Below are positions 31,600 through 43,024 of a stretch of 64,000 nt of DNA, piece by piece; within the stretch, counting starts at the first letter, position 1; each line of letters opens with the position of its first letter. The notes beneath the pieces were generated by a model. It ran no database searches. It was not told the DNA's origin and worked only from the letters and a program-made list of their open reading frames with translations. Position numbers and translations under genes: made by a program. This DNA comes from Aquatica leii (Eukaryota; Arthropoda; Insecta; Coleoptera; Lampyridae). The stretch is from assembly GCA_035610365.1 (NCBI GenBank), contig CM069436.1, forward strand, positions 8,236,937 to 8,300,936, written 5' to 3'.

Positions 31600-34080
31600 A
31601 CACCACTTTCTTTTCTTTTTCTTTGTTTGTAGCAGATTTGTAATGAAAGCGCCTATTTTCCTTTACGCATCTTTGCCACTCAACATCACCTGTACGAGGT
31701 TTGATGGATGTATCTTGTGTTGTGTAAACAATGCGTCTCTTTCAGCTTGCCAGTGCTTATAGTGGAATAGATTGTGTTCCGCAATGTTCACTTCTTCCTC
31801 ACACAGGAAGCACAACTGTTCATCTTTCTTGAAAATGCCTGATAAATATGCCCTAAAGCAGCTATGTCCGGTAAAGGCTTGGGTGGTATAATAGTTAATG
31901 TTCCCATGTTTCCGGGTGGTCCAGTCTCTGATATTTGGAATTAACTTCCGCGTCCAAGCAGTTTTTCGATACATTTCCCATTTGTTTTGTCACTCTTGTA
32001 TAGTTAGCTCTTTCCTGGAAGCTTTATCGATGCCGTTCTAGGCGTTAACTCTTTCTTCTACTAGTAATTCAATCGGTGTGCTGCTCGCTAGGATCCTAGC
32101 GGCTTCTAGGGATAGCGTTCTATAGGCTGAGGCTCATTGTTATATATTTTGCGATTGTTTTAGCATGTGCCTTACTTTCTTTACCTTCAACGCCCCGTGT
32201 CATATTGGCGCTGCGTATAGCAGCGATGAATGGACCGTTGACCGTTTCCTTTTGGCTGAGGATGGTTTTTTAATATTGGCCATCAATCTGTACTTGATCG
32301 TCCTGTTAGTTAAGTAACTAGTAATGATTTTAATTAGGAGTGCGTTGATGGCTCTTTTTCTCAGCTTTTCCACTAACAAAATTTACAGCACAGTATTGAA
32401 TGCATTTTGTATGTTGATCAAGACAAACGTTCGTATCTCCCCAATACGCTACGTTCTTTCCTTTGCGTTATCAGCGAGCATTCGGATGCACTCAAGCGCG
32501 TGAGTTTACCCTTTCTGAACCCATATTGATGAGGGGGCACGTCTCTATGGGTTTCATTCTTTTAATCCTATTTGCAAGCAGACGTTCATACAGTTTTGCA
32601 TTGTTACTTAGTAGGGAGATCGGGCGGTAGCTTTTTGTCAATCTTTGTCGTCACTGTGGCTTTTGCGAATTAAGACCAGAAGTGCATCTATCCATTGGTC
32701 AGGAAATCTACCGTTAGCTAATTGGTTCACAATTTTAAGTAACAGTTGTGGATGTCCTCTTGTTACAATCAGGACAACCTCGTTCGGGATTTCATCTGGG
32801 CCCGGAGCTTTTTTTATGTTCAGCTTTGTTGTAGCTTCAATCAGTTCTTCCTCCGTAAAGTGTGGCCGACAAGTGGTTTCTCCAAAATGCAATTTATTTA
32901 ATTGTTGTTCTGGGAACAGTTTCTTGATGAGGCAAATTGCCTCCTTCCTATTTGGTGCTCTCGTGGCGTTACCTATTTTGAATTTTTTCGATACAATTTT
33001 AAACCCCGTTTCCCATGGATTGTTATCGAGCTCTGAGCACACCTCTTCTCAAGTTTTTTTTTCTTTCTGTAGAGCTTCCCTGTAGTTTTTCTTAATTTTG
33101 GTATTCATCCTGAGCCGTTGCGCTCTCTTTGGATTTAATGCTACGAGATGCTTTTCGCCTTTCTCTAATACATGTCGTCTTTAGTTGTTCTAGCTTCTTT
33201 GACCACTAATATAGTGCGATTTTGCTTTTTTACTTTTGTTGCGAGGCATACTCTCATTGCAGACATGTGTGACTGCTTGGTTAAATTTTTGCAGGTTCAT
33301 TTTCTATTTCTACTTGCTCTCTTAACGTAACGTAACGTAATTTTAGTCACATCTAATTTATTGAGGTTCCATCTTCGTTTAAATTTCAAGTTATGCGGAG
33401 GTTGGTGTTGATTTTCCATATTTATCTCGTAACAAATATATCTATGGCCGCTGAGGCTCTCTTCGTCTAGAACTTCCTATTTGACAATTCTTCTGTGCCA
33501 CCTCTTTTGTACAGAAGGTAAAGTCAATTCATGCTTTTTTTCCTCTGCTTTGGAACGTTGGAGTCACCGGTGCTTAAGATCATAAGGTTTTGCGTAGCTG
33601 ACCACTCTGTTATAGTATCACTCCTTTTTTTCGATTTGACAGAGCCCCATACTGGTGCCTTGGCATTAAAGTCACCACTGATAACTATAGGACATCATTT
33701 ACTTCTTTTCTCGTCGCTAGTTGTATCTAATAAGGTAGTGAGATTGCTATCATCTATATTAGGTGATGCATAAGAATTCTAGAAAAGGATGTTACGGAGC
33801 ATTACCATGAAGGACTACTTTGCTGTGTATATCACTCTTGGGTCTCTATTATTCCGCGTAAAACTGGCTGTGCGATGTTCTTTGTCCATTGTTAAGTTAC
33901 CATTTGCCGCCATCTTGACTTTTGGTACGCATATAAGGACAGCATCGGTCTGAAGTTTTTCGGCAGTAAATGGCCCGAGGCACTGCGTCTCCCTCATACG
34001 TCCGATATTTATTTGTAAGATCTTAATATTATTTTTTGTTGTTGTATTGGCCATGTTCGTGTTTTGAATTAATTGAGTTC
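31600..34080 (-). pseudogene. R1-like LINE ORF2 (endonuclease, RT, C-terminal zinc region)
   Basis: Minus strand from 34054: MANTTTKNNIKILQINIGRM is the start of an APE-type endonuclease. The frame 33042-32638 covers the RT start, with TTKLNIKKAPGPDEIPNEV and FPDQWIDALLVLIRK, followed by YRPISLLSN and FVLINIQNAFNTVL. The YADD catalytic segment appears to be deleted around 32150-32300. The C-terminus (31974-31663) reads TAWTRKLIPNIRDWTTRKHG, TQAFTGHSCFRAYL and the zinc-type CFLCEEEVNIAEHNLFHY, typical of R1/jockey ORF2. It is a long but multiply broken copy. Confidence 0.9.
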
Positions 34081-35023
34081 CTTTTAATATTTACCTGTTT
34101 CCTAAAGTGTGAACAAGCTATAGTTCATGGTGAATGATATGAGCGATCACAGATTGCGCAATATTTCTCCTCATTACAGTCTACTTTTGCGTGGTTTTTT
34201 TCCCGTAGTTCATGCAGTGTTTACTTCTATTTGCCCTGTACATTTGGTTGCATGGCGACTCATTTTTTAGCATTTCGAGCATTTGTTTAGTTCTACCCTT
34301 TCCACTATTTTACACGTGTTTAGGCCCACCCGTAGTCTTATATTCTTGGTAAGACGTTTTGCGATGTCTAATGGGGCATTCATCGTAACCGTTTCTTTAT
34401 CCCATTTGTGCAAGTTTTAGGTCCCCAAGTCGGATCTTCTATTCCTATCGTGCTCTCTATGGCTTCTTTGACTTTCTCCAGGATCGTTACTTTGTCCAAT
34501 TTATATAAATGGAGGGTGCGGCTCGTGTCTTTGATTGGGCATTCGACATCAACTATCCCTGTGTCTACTTTACTTTTGATAAATTTTAGAGTTTTTCGAT
34601 TCTCCGACGAAATTAGCAGGTATCCACTTTTAGTTTTTGTAACTGACTTTAAAGGAGATGTAAAGGTAGTTTCCCAAGCACTTGTCTGACCCCTCTCAAT
34701 AGGTTCGCGTAATTTTTTCCATCTTTTTTTATAATCAGTGTGCCCACATTGTTTGTTTGTGTACGATGTAGCTCCGCTTCGGTCTCCGTTTGTTCATCGC
34801 TTCCACTCTGCATTATGACGAGCTTAACTTGGGAATCTCTAAAAGCAAACTCCGCTATGTTCCTTACTGGGTCTAACTCTTTCCTTAGTACTCTCAACTT
34901 GAGATATAGAATATCAACCGTTTGCGCCATGTGTCGGGCCTTTATCATGGCACCACACGCCGTTTTGATCCAGGATTGTTTATTAACTTTTGTTACCCAT
35001 CCTAACCAAATGAAAGGTGCCAA
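34081..35023 (-). pseudogene. R1-like LINE ORF1 (gag-like) with CCHC knuckles
   Basis: Minus-strand 35023-34649 encodes a helical segment (VDILYLKLRVLRKELDPVRN, HRTQTNNVGTLIIKKDGKNY, LLRGVRQVLGK) typical before the zinc region of R1-group ORF1 proteins. The next part holds YKLDKVTILEKVKEAIESTI. Near 34250-34140 lie HATKC, then HCMNYG…HAKVDC and EKYCAICDRS, the usual CCHC knuckles with one Cys changed to Tyr. It sits directly upstream of ORF2 on the same strand, so both belong to one element of about 3.4 kb. Confidence 0.8.
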
Positions 35024-35024
35024 G

Positions 35025-36480
35025 TTTTTTTGTCAATTGAATATTGCTGACGCCTACTCACAATTGTCAGTAAGTGACAGTATTTAGCCATAATTTAACG
35101 CTTACTATGCTAACACATGGATTAGTTTGCCCAAATCGTGCAGTATATGATGCCGTAAATATTTCTTGGTAACTTCGAATGGAAGGATTTTCAGGGTCTA
35201 TCAAAAGTTATTCATTTTTTAGCGATGCTGGACGGTTTTGATAACTTTGTGCCTACGTAGAAGCTACGTATGGAGGAAAATAGCCTTAAACTGAACCACA
35301 CTAAATGAATTGTTGCCACATCTTTTGTGGAATTTTTGTGTCACAGAATCCATAGCCAAAGTGTACACAAATCAGACAAATATGTTAAACCGATTTGCAA
35401 TACTCTCAAACGTTATTCACTAGAACAACTCCAATTGTTGTTAGACAACGCACTGAACTATCGTGTGGACACAAGAAGTTGAAATAGCATACGCTAACAT
35501 TAAGGATATTTCTATTTCATTACGAACACCGATGATATTACTCCATCGCTTTTACTGTAGCTCGCTACCGTTGGAAGCAAAACAATTCTTGGCGTCGTCT
35601 TATATCATCACCTGGAAACTGGAGAACGAATACTTGCTTATACTAGCTGCACTATGAGCACAACAGAGCAGCGTTAAGTTGACAATGAAGCTTTCGCTAT
35701 AGTTTAGGAAGTACAAAAATTTCCTATATACGAAGGAATGAAGAATCCGATCATGGCGAGGAATTGTTGCAGATATTAAATTGAAAGATTTTCCGAATAT
35801 GCAATGTACCAGAAGGGCTTAGGGGAATGTGTTCACATGAATTACGGTCGCAGGATCAATGCTTTTAATCGTCGTGGATACGTACAGCAATGACTGGAAA
35901 TTAAATGCAACATTTCAAAAACAACTGCAGCAAAAAGTGCAATTTTTGACAAATAATTTACAGTAAACAAGAAGAGTAATGTTATAAACCAACTGCCCTG
36001 TACTGTCATTTAGGTAACAACACCAGGGTTGTTATAGAAAAACTTAAATGAGTTTCTGAGACAATACAAGAAAGCTCTACATTGTACAACTGGACAACCA
36101 CATGTAATGCTATTTTTGGGAAGGAATATTCAAACTTATCTAGATTTGGTTAAATCAAATGATTTCCATACTAAAATTAACGAATCAAATTAATTACAAT
36201 AGTCAGTAATTAAAAAAATATGTTGACAAAGTCAAGGCGCAAGTGGATTCAACATCAATAGCCCCTACGAAACCTGAACCACATTGAAGAAACCGCAGTC
36301 CAACCACAACATGTTATGTTAAAAATTAGTTCAATTTGCGAGTATGAAAATTTCTCATCAAGTATGAAATTTGTCCATAGAATTCCCTACTCTTTCGTCG
36401 AAATTGTCAAATTTTAGACAGCACTTTTAACTCACTTCCTGTAAGACCATCTACGAGTTCTGTAGTTTTACGCCCGGGGC
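35025..36480 (+). pseudogene. Ty3/gypsy pol remnant (RT to integrase)
   Basis: Plus-strand landmarks: AKFFCQLNIADAYSQLSVSD (RT, equivalent of FSKLDLADAYLQI, 35020-35080); LDGFDNFVPT and an LKLNHTKC block (about 35230-35310); RYSLEQLQLLLDNALNYRVW (about 35410-35465); a VDNEAFAIV…VQKF RNase H block (about 35675-35715); GSMLLIVVDTYSN (integrase catalytic region, about 35845-35890); and YKKALHCTTGQPHVMLFLGR, the downstream integrase block (about 36070-36125). YxDD and other parts are deleted. The frame is broken repeatedly. Confidence 0.75.
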
Positions 36481-36729
36481 AATCTCCACTTTTAGATCGT
36501 TTCACGCGAATATGGAATTACATTTGTGAAGGCTAGAATCGGGCGGATATTGGTACCTACCACATGTTTACCGTTATCACCGAAGATACCTAGCAGGTGA
36601 CCTAGTTGGACAACTGATTGGATGCTAAGGAGACCTTTTACTTGTGTTAACATTATACGCTCGTTTAGATTGGGTTTAATATTACTTTTTAGGTAACTCA
36701 AGTACGGAATTAGCTAATCCCCTACTGGA
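36481..36729. other. Sequence between gypsy pol and LTR B
   Basis: Open in parts on both strands (a 70-codon minus frame at 36492-36701) but with no recognised motif. It is probably decayed 3' pol. Confidence 0.35.
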
Positions 36730-37290
36730 TAAAACCTAACTGTGAGTATAACTATTTCAATTTTTTTCTTCGATTTGTACTTCGGTGGTCATGTCGTTTA
36801 TGGCCGTACGTGCATGTTAAGTTAACACAATTAATAATATTTTTGTGCTTCACGATTCACGAATTGTTTTGTTTGTCTACAATTTTAAGATTTGCGAATA
36901 TAAATTCAGGCGTTGTGTTTATGTAAAAATTTAGACCGACAGGGTCAGCTTGTTGTACGGTGTGTTGCTCACTATTCGACGCAACTTATAATTCATTCGA
37001 CCCGCGTATAAATATTTGCGAGAACTTACATTTATATGCTTTCTTCATCTTCTGTGATAAAATGAATATATATATATATATATAGTCTGTGTTATTACTT
37101 CTGTGGTGTTATTTATTCTTTTTCAGCTACGGGTAGAGTTAGACGGTATTTCCCTAATTTAATCTTTCATCGTCTTTGCGCTTTTTTTTTAGATGTACGT
37201 TATAATTTCGCATAACAAAGCTTGCGATCCCTCTCCGAAGAAGCTGTGCTAGCCGTTGCTTTGTTTTGTTAGAACAAGACTAGCATAACA
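36730..37290 (+). repeat. LTR-like sequence, family B, copy B
   Basis: It shares ordered blocks with 25330-26420: CCGTACGTGCATGTTAA, a GACCGACAGGGTC region, TATAAATA at 37007-37014, TCTGTGATAAAATGAATA about 45 bp later, and TTTTTCAGCTACGGGTAGAG. The order promoter, poly(A)-like signal, U5-like tail fits an LTR. It may be the 3' LTR of the gypsy pol just upstream or a solo LTR inserted there. Confidence 0.5.
37066..37084. repeat. (TA)n microsatellite inside LTR B
   Basis: About nine TA units. Copy A of the LTR has only ATATAC here, so the expansion is specific to this copy. Confidence 0.85.
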
Positions 37291-37359
37291 ATTTATTCTT
37301 GGCGGTCTAACTCGAGGAACTTGATTTTCTTGTAACAAACAACTTCATTATCTCGGAGT

Positions 37360-37500
37360 CTACAAAAACTTATGGCAGAACCTGTGATACAACAACCATC
37401 ACTGGTAGCTTGCAGAACGGGACGTCATCAACGTCCCCCGTGTGTGTGAATACACTATTTAAGCAGGGAATGTTATGTATGTATTCAATATAGAAATTAA
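37360..37500 (+). pseudogene. Possible end of gypsy pol and start of an LTR
   Basis: CRTGRHQRPP resembles the Arg/Pro-rich tail (RxGRxxRPPxRF) that ends many gypsy Pol proteins. Shortly after, TGTTATGTATGTATTC could be the first bases of an LTR. Weak evidence. Confidence 0.3.
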
Positions 37501-37614
37501 AGAACGGCAATCTTATTCGAAAACTTTGAGGTTTTTATATAACCATGAACAATTTGATCATTCAAAAAGATATAGATACGTAGACTAGAATCATCAGAGT
37601 AGAAAATTAGTTAT

Positions 37615-37695
37615 ACAAGGCAAGATGGAGTGCAAAAAATCAAAAGGACATTGAAGAATCTCAGGTATGGAAATGATACTGATCTTCTCGTTGTA
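37615..37695 (+). pseudogene. Short LINE reverse transcriptase fragment
   Basis: KIKRTLKNLRYGNDTDLL matches the INNLRYADDTxLL catalytic block of RTE-type RT, with AD changed to GN. Only about 25 codons are recognisable. Confidence 0.35.
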
Positions 37696-37714
37696 TGCAC
37701 GAAGTAAGCAATTT

Positions 37715-37948
37715 CTAGAACTTTTCATATTGAGGCTTTGTAACATAGAATCGAATACTTATATTGTCTTGGTTTTTTGAGCTTTTCACTTTAGGCATTA
37801 GTCTACAACGTGTGTTATACTTTTTGTGGCATTGGTTCTTTTTACGTGTTTTTTCATATTTTTGCATATTTACTTTTCCCAGTAGTGGGACTAGTGGGGT
37901 TAGTTTCTGACATCCGCCATCTTGGAATGAGCTTAGGAAAGTATGCAC
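37715..37948 (-). CDS. Unrecognised basic ORF (77 aa)
   Basis: A Lys/Arg/Gln-rich minus-strand frame (VNMQKYEKTRKKNQCHKKYN). It could be LINE ORF1 debris. No family is recognised. Confidence 0.15.
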   Translation of the reverse strand: MHTFLSSFQDGGCQKLTPLVPLLGKVNMQKYEKTRKKNQCHKKYNTRCRLMPKVKSSKNQDNISIRFYVTKPQYEKF

Positions 37949-38710
37949 AAACTTGATGGACAGTAGTATGTCCCGAAAAGGCGAAAACGACTGTGGTTCA
38001 CTCTGGTGGCATTTTCAGATTTGCATTGAAACTGTTATCTTACAATGTTATACGTTGTGGTTTCAGCTTGCAACAAATTCTATCTCTATAGCCATTTACA
38101 AACTATTATTATTCATGCGTAGCAAATTTATACTATGAGATGACTCTGCCATCATATTTTACTTTGAATGAACTTTTTTTTTTTTTTTTTTGAGTAACGT
38201 GTTAGAAGGTGAATCCAAACGCTGCTCTTGTGGTAACTTTTTGTCGAAAAAATGCCAAAATTACATGTATACATTTTTCAGCAAAAAAAGTCTGAACTAT
38301 TTAGGTAAAAGAAGAAAATAATCCCAACATAAAAATCATTAAAAAACATTAACTTTTAATTAGAATCTATTTAGAAATATTCCAAACAACGCATTAAAAA
38401 CTTGACTTTATAATTTCTAAGCTTTATAAAAAATTATATCCTATAGGCACTGAAGTTAAAGTTTAACAGCTTTTGGGAAACTCGTTTAATAACTAATAAA
38501 AATCATTCTCAAATGTAATTAACTTTTTTTTATATGCACGAAAAAAAAAAGAAACAAATGCTTAAGAATTTCTATTTTAAATACTTAACAATTTCATTAT
38601 AAAGTTTTGAATTCGCCTTTAAACGCTAAAGTAATTTAAAAGTTTAGCTACGTATTATTTTAGTTTTAAGTAAATTACATGTTACGAAAATATTTTTTAA
38701 TTTAAATTAT
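37949..38710. other. AT-rich spacer with a poly(T) tract
   Basis: A run of about 20 T lies at 38171-38191. No gene was recognised. Confidence 0.5.
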
Positions 38711-38750
38711 ACAGCAACGGCGGCGGTGGCGGCGGCAGCAGCAGCGTCGG
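38711..38750 (+). repeat. GC-rich trinucleotide tract, possible coding repeat
   Basis: CAACGGCGGCGGTGGCGGCG followed by GCAGCAGCAGCG, isolated in very AT-rich DNA and preceded by AAATTATACAG, which could be a splice acceptor. All three frames are open across the tract (Gly/Ser-, Ala- or Arg/Gln-rich) and close soon after. It could be a short exon of a homopolymer-rich protein or simply a microsatellite. Confidence 0.45.
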
Positions 38751-39464
38751 AATTTCCTTTTTAATATTGTAATTAAAATTAGTTGAAATGTAATTAGTTA
38801 GTAACAAATTAATTGTTTGTTTTATAAAGTTTAATTGCGTTCGTTTTTGTTTTCTTTAAACACGACTTCGTCTTTGGATTTAATTAATTGTGGCAGTTCC
38901 TATTAAAAAAAAATAATAATGAACCTTAACAGGATGCTGGCACAATGTCGTTTGAGCGATTGTAATTTTTTCTCTAAAAATAAAACGGCGTCACATATGT
39001 GTGTTGTAAATTAAAATATGTAAGTTTTCATAATCAACGTTTCCGTTCTGGAAAAAAGTTCTTCGTGATTATAACACACGTTTTTAAATTGCACAAAAGT
39101 TTAGAAATGTTTGTTTTAATGTTTCTGCTGGAAAAAACGTAACGTGGTAATTTTATAAATTTTCCTCAGTTTTTTGTTTAATTTATACACCTCGCTTTTA
39201 TTTACTGTTTTTTGTTCTCTTTTTTGATGTTATGAAACGTAAGCATTTTCATCTATGTTTTAATCACTAATTTTTTGAAATTTGATATTTTAATCATTGT
39301 TACTTAAATATTTTATCACAGCCAGATTTAGTTAATTGTTTGTTTAAAGTTGCTCTCTTTCTGTCTTTGATGCTATAGTCAAATCTGGACGTACGTTCTC
39401 TTATTTTTACTCTCCTCCACGAACATGCTTTTTTTTAAATTTTAATTTATTATATTAATCTTTT
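38751..39464. other. No gene; left flank of satellite
   Basis: AT-rich unique-looking sequence up to an abrupt start of the satellite near 39465. Confidence 0.5.
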
Positions 39465-40172
39465 CTATCCTTTGTGATTGTCCGCTCGCAAGACAAATTT
39501 TTGAAGTCACTTTCTATATTTTAGCCTGGATGATTTTAATGCAAATTTAATAACAAATTGAATAAACAATAATAAATGACCTTTTAAAACAAAAATAAAT
39601 ATATTTTAAAAAGGAGATTTATTTTAAAGTTGATTTTGTTATCTGTGATTGCTCGAAACAAGACTTAATTTTAAAGTCATTTTTGTCATATTGGCGTTAA
39701 TTAGTTTTTGTGCAAATTAAGTAATTTTATTAAACAATATTAAATAACATAAAGCAAAATTAAAACATATTTAAAAAAAAATTTTTTTTTGTTGTGATTA
39801 CCCATGCACAAAGCTTACATTTAAAGTCATATTTTATCATGTTGGTGCGGATTTATTCTTGTGCACATTTAGTAGTAAATAAAATCAACAATATTAAATA
39901 ACATTTTGAAAAATAAAAGTTGAGAATATTTTTCAAAAAAACAGTTGTTTTATTTTAAAATTGCTTCTGTTTCCTGTGATTACTTTCACAAACAAAGGCT
40001 TACCTTTAAAGTCATTTTTATAATGTTGGCTTAGATTAATGTTTGTGCATATTTAGTAACAAAAAGAGTAAACAATCATACATAATCAAACTGATGATAT
40101 GAAAAAAAAAACATTTTCTATTCTTTGTGATTGTCCGCTCGCAAGGCAAATTTTTGAAGTCACTTTTTATAT

Positions 40173-40209
40173 ATATTAGCAGAGAATATTAATATTCTCT
40201 GATATTAGC
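40173..40209. repeat. 22-bp perfect palindrome inserted in one satellite unit
   Basis: CAGAGAATATTAATATTCTC plus TG (40180-40201) equals its own reverse complement and is flanked by direct repeats ATATTAGC (40173-40180 and 40202-40209). No other satellite unit has it, and it accounts for the longer second period (685 bp). Confidence 0.85.
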
Positions 40210-41938
40210 CTGTATGATTTTGGTGCAAATTAAAAAAACAATAATATATGACATATTGTAAAACAAAATTAAATATATTTTAAAAACAAGATTTATTTTA
40301 AAGTTGATTTTGTCATCTGTGATTGCTCGCAAACAAGGATTAATTTTGAAGTCATTTTTGTCATATTGGCGTTAATTAGTTTTTGTGCAAATTTAGGAAC
40401 AATTTTATTAAACAATAATAAATAACATAAAGCAAAATCAAAACAACATATTAAAAAAAAATTTTTTTGCTGTGATTCCCCATGCACAAAGCTTACATTT
40501 GAAGTCATATTTTATCATGTTGGTGCGGATTTATTTTTGTGCACATTTAGTAATAAATACAATCAACAATATTAAATAACATGTTGAAAAATGAAAATGA
40601 GGATATTTTTCAAAAAAAACAGTTGTTTTATTTTAAAATTGCTTCTTTTTGCTGTGGCTGCTTGCACCAAGGCTTACTTTTAAAGTTGTTTTTATAATCT
40701 TGGCTTAGATTAAAGTTTGTGCATATTTAGTAACAATAAGAGTAAAGAATCATAAATAATATATTGGAAAATCAAAATGATGATATTAAAAAAAAACATT
40801 TTCTATCCTTTGTGATTGTCCGCTCGCAAGACAAATTTTTGAAGTCACTTTCTATATTTTAGCCTGGATGATTTTAATGCAAATTTAATAACAAATTAAA
40901 TAAACAATAATAAATGACCTTTTAAAACAAAATTAAATATATTTTAAAAAGAAGATTTATTTTAAAGTTGATTTTGTCATCTGTGATTGCTCGAAACAAG
41001 ACTTAATTTTAAAGTCATTTTTGTCATATTGGCGTTAATTAGTTTTTGTGCAAATTAAGTAATTTTATTAAACAATATTAAATAACATAAAGCAAAATCA
41101 AAACAACATATTAAAAAAAAATTTTTTTTGCTGTGATTACCCATGCACAAAGCTTACATTTGAAGTCATATTTTATCATGTTGGTGCGGATTTATTTTTG
41201 TGCACATTTAGTAATAAATACAATCAACAATATTAAACAACATGGTGAAAAATGAAAATAAAGATATTTTTCAACAGTTACTATACTTTAAAATTGCTTC
41301 TATTTGCTGTGATTGCTTGCACAAAGGCTTGCCTTTAAAAGCCATTTTTATAATGTTGGTTTAGCCTAATGTTTGCGCATATTTAGTAAGAAAAAGACGA
41401 AAGAATCATAAATAATATATTGGAAAATCAAAATGATGATATTAAAAAAAAATTTGTTTTCTATTCTTTGTGATTGTCCGCTCACAAGGCAAATTCTTGA
41501 AGTCACTTTTTATATATTAGCATGGAAGATTTTTGTGCAAATTTAATAACAAAAAAAAATAAACAATAATAACTGACCTATTGCAAAACAAAATTGAAGA
41601 TATTTTAAAAAGAAGATTCATTTTAAAGTTGATTTTGTCATCTGTGATTGCTCGCAAACAAGACTTAATTTTGAAGTCATTTTTGTCATATTGGCGTTAA
41701 TTAGTTTTTGTGCAAATTAAGTAATTTTATTAAACAATAATAAATAACATAAAGCAAAATCAAAACAGCAATATTTAAAAAAAATTTTTTTTTACTGTCA
41801 TTACCCATGCGCAAAGCTTACATTTAAAGCCATATTTTATCGTGTTGGTGCGGATTTATTTTTGTGCACATTTAGTAACAAATACAATCAACAATATCAA
41901 ATAACATGTTGAAAAATGAAAATGAGGATATATTTCAA

Positions 41939-43024
41939 AAAAAACAGTTGTTTTATTTTAAAATTGCTTCTTTTTGCTGTGGCTGCTTGCACCAAGGCTT
42001 ACTTTTAAAGTTGTTTTTATAATCTTGGCTTAGATTAAAGTTTGTGCATATTTAGTAACAATAAGAGTAAAGAATCATAAATAATATATTGGAAAATTAA
42101 ATTGATGATATTAATAAAAAACATTTTCTATCTTTTGTGATTGTCCGCTCGCAAGACAAATTTTTGAAGTCACTTTTTATATTTTAGCCTGGATGATTTT
42201 GGTGCAAATTTAATAACAAATTGAATAAACAATAATAAATGACCTTTTAAAACAAAATTAAATATATTTAAAAAAAAAGATTTATTTTAAAGTTGATTTT
42301 GTTATCTGTGATTGCTCGAAACAAGACTTAATTTTAAAGTCATTTTTGTCATATTGGCGTTAATTAGTTTTTGTACAAATTAAGTAATTTTATTAAAAAA
42401 TATTAAATAACATAAAGCAAAATTAAAACATATTAAAAAAAAATTTTTGTTGTGATTACCCATGCACAAAGCTTACATTTAAAGTCATATTTTATTATGT
42501 TGGTGCGGATTTATTTTTGTGCACATTTAGTAATAAATACAATCAACAATATTAAATAACATGTTTAAAAATGAAAATGAGGATATATTTCAAAAAAACA
42601 GTTGTTTTATTTTAAAATTGCTTCTTTTTGCTGTGGCTGCTTGCACCAAGGCTTACTTTTAAAGTTGTTTTTATAATCTTGGCTTAGATTAAAGTTTGTG
42701 CATATTTAGTAACAATAAGAGTAAAGAATCATAAATAATATATTGGAAAATTAAATTGATGATATTAATAAAAAACATTTTCTATCTTTTGTGATTGTCC
42801 GCTCGCAAGACAAATTTTTGAAGTCACTTTTTATATTTTAGCCTGGATGATTTTGGTGCAAATTTAATAACAAATTGAATAAACAATAATAAATGACCTT
42901 TTAAAACAAAATTAAATATATTTAAAAAAAAAGATTTATTTTAAAGTTGATTTTGTTATCTGTGATTGCTCGAAACAAGACTTAATTTTAAAGTCATTTT
43001 TGTCATATTGGCGTTAATTAGTTT
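41939..43024 (+). repeat. Near-identical duplicated satellite segment
   Basis: About 430 bp from 41939 recurs almost unchanged at an offset of about 654 bp (from 42593), including rare variants such as CTATCTTTTGTG and AAATTAAATTGATG. This marks the most recently homogenised part of the array. Confidence 0.75.

Noticed and set aside
32645..33085. 146-codon plus-strand ORF
   Set aside because: Antisense shadow of the R1-like RT (minus strand), which has the conserved KAPGPDEIP motif.
34740..35087. 115-codon plus-strand ORF spanning LINE and gypsy sequence
   Set aside because: Its first part is antisense to LINE ORF1 and its last part is the gypsy RT start. The continuity is accidental, although the gypsy part is real.
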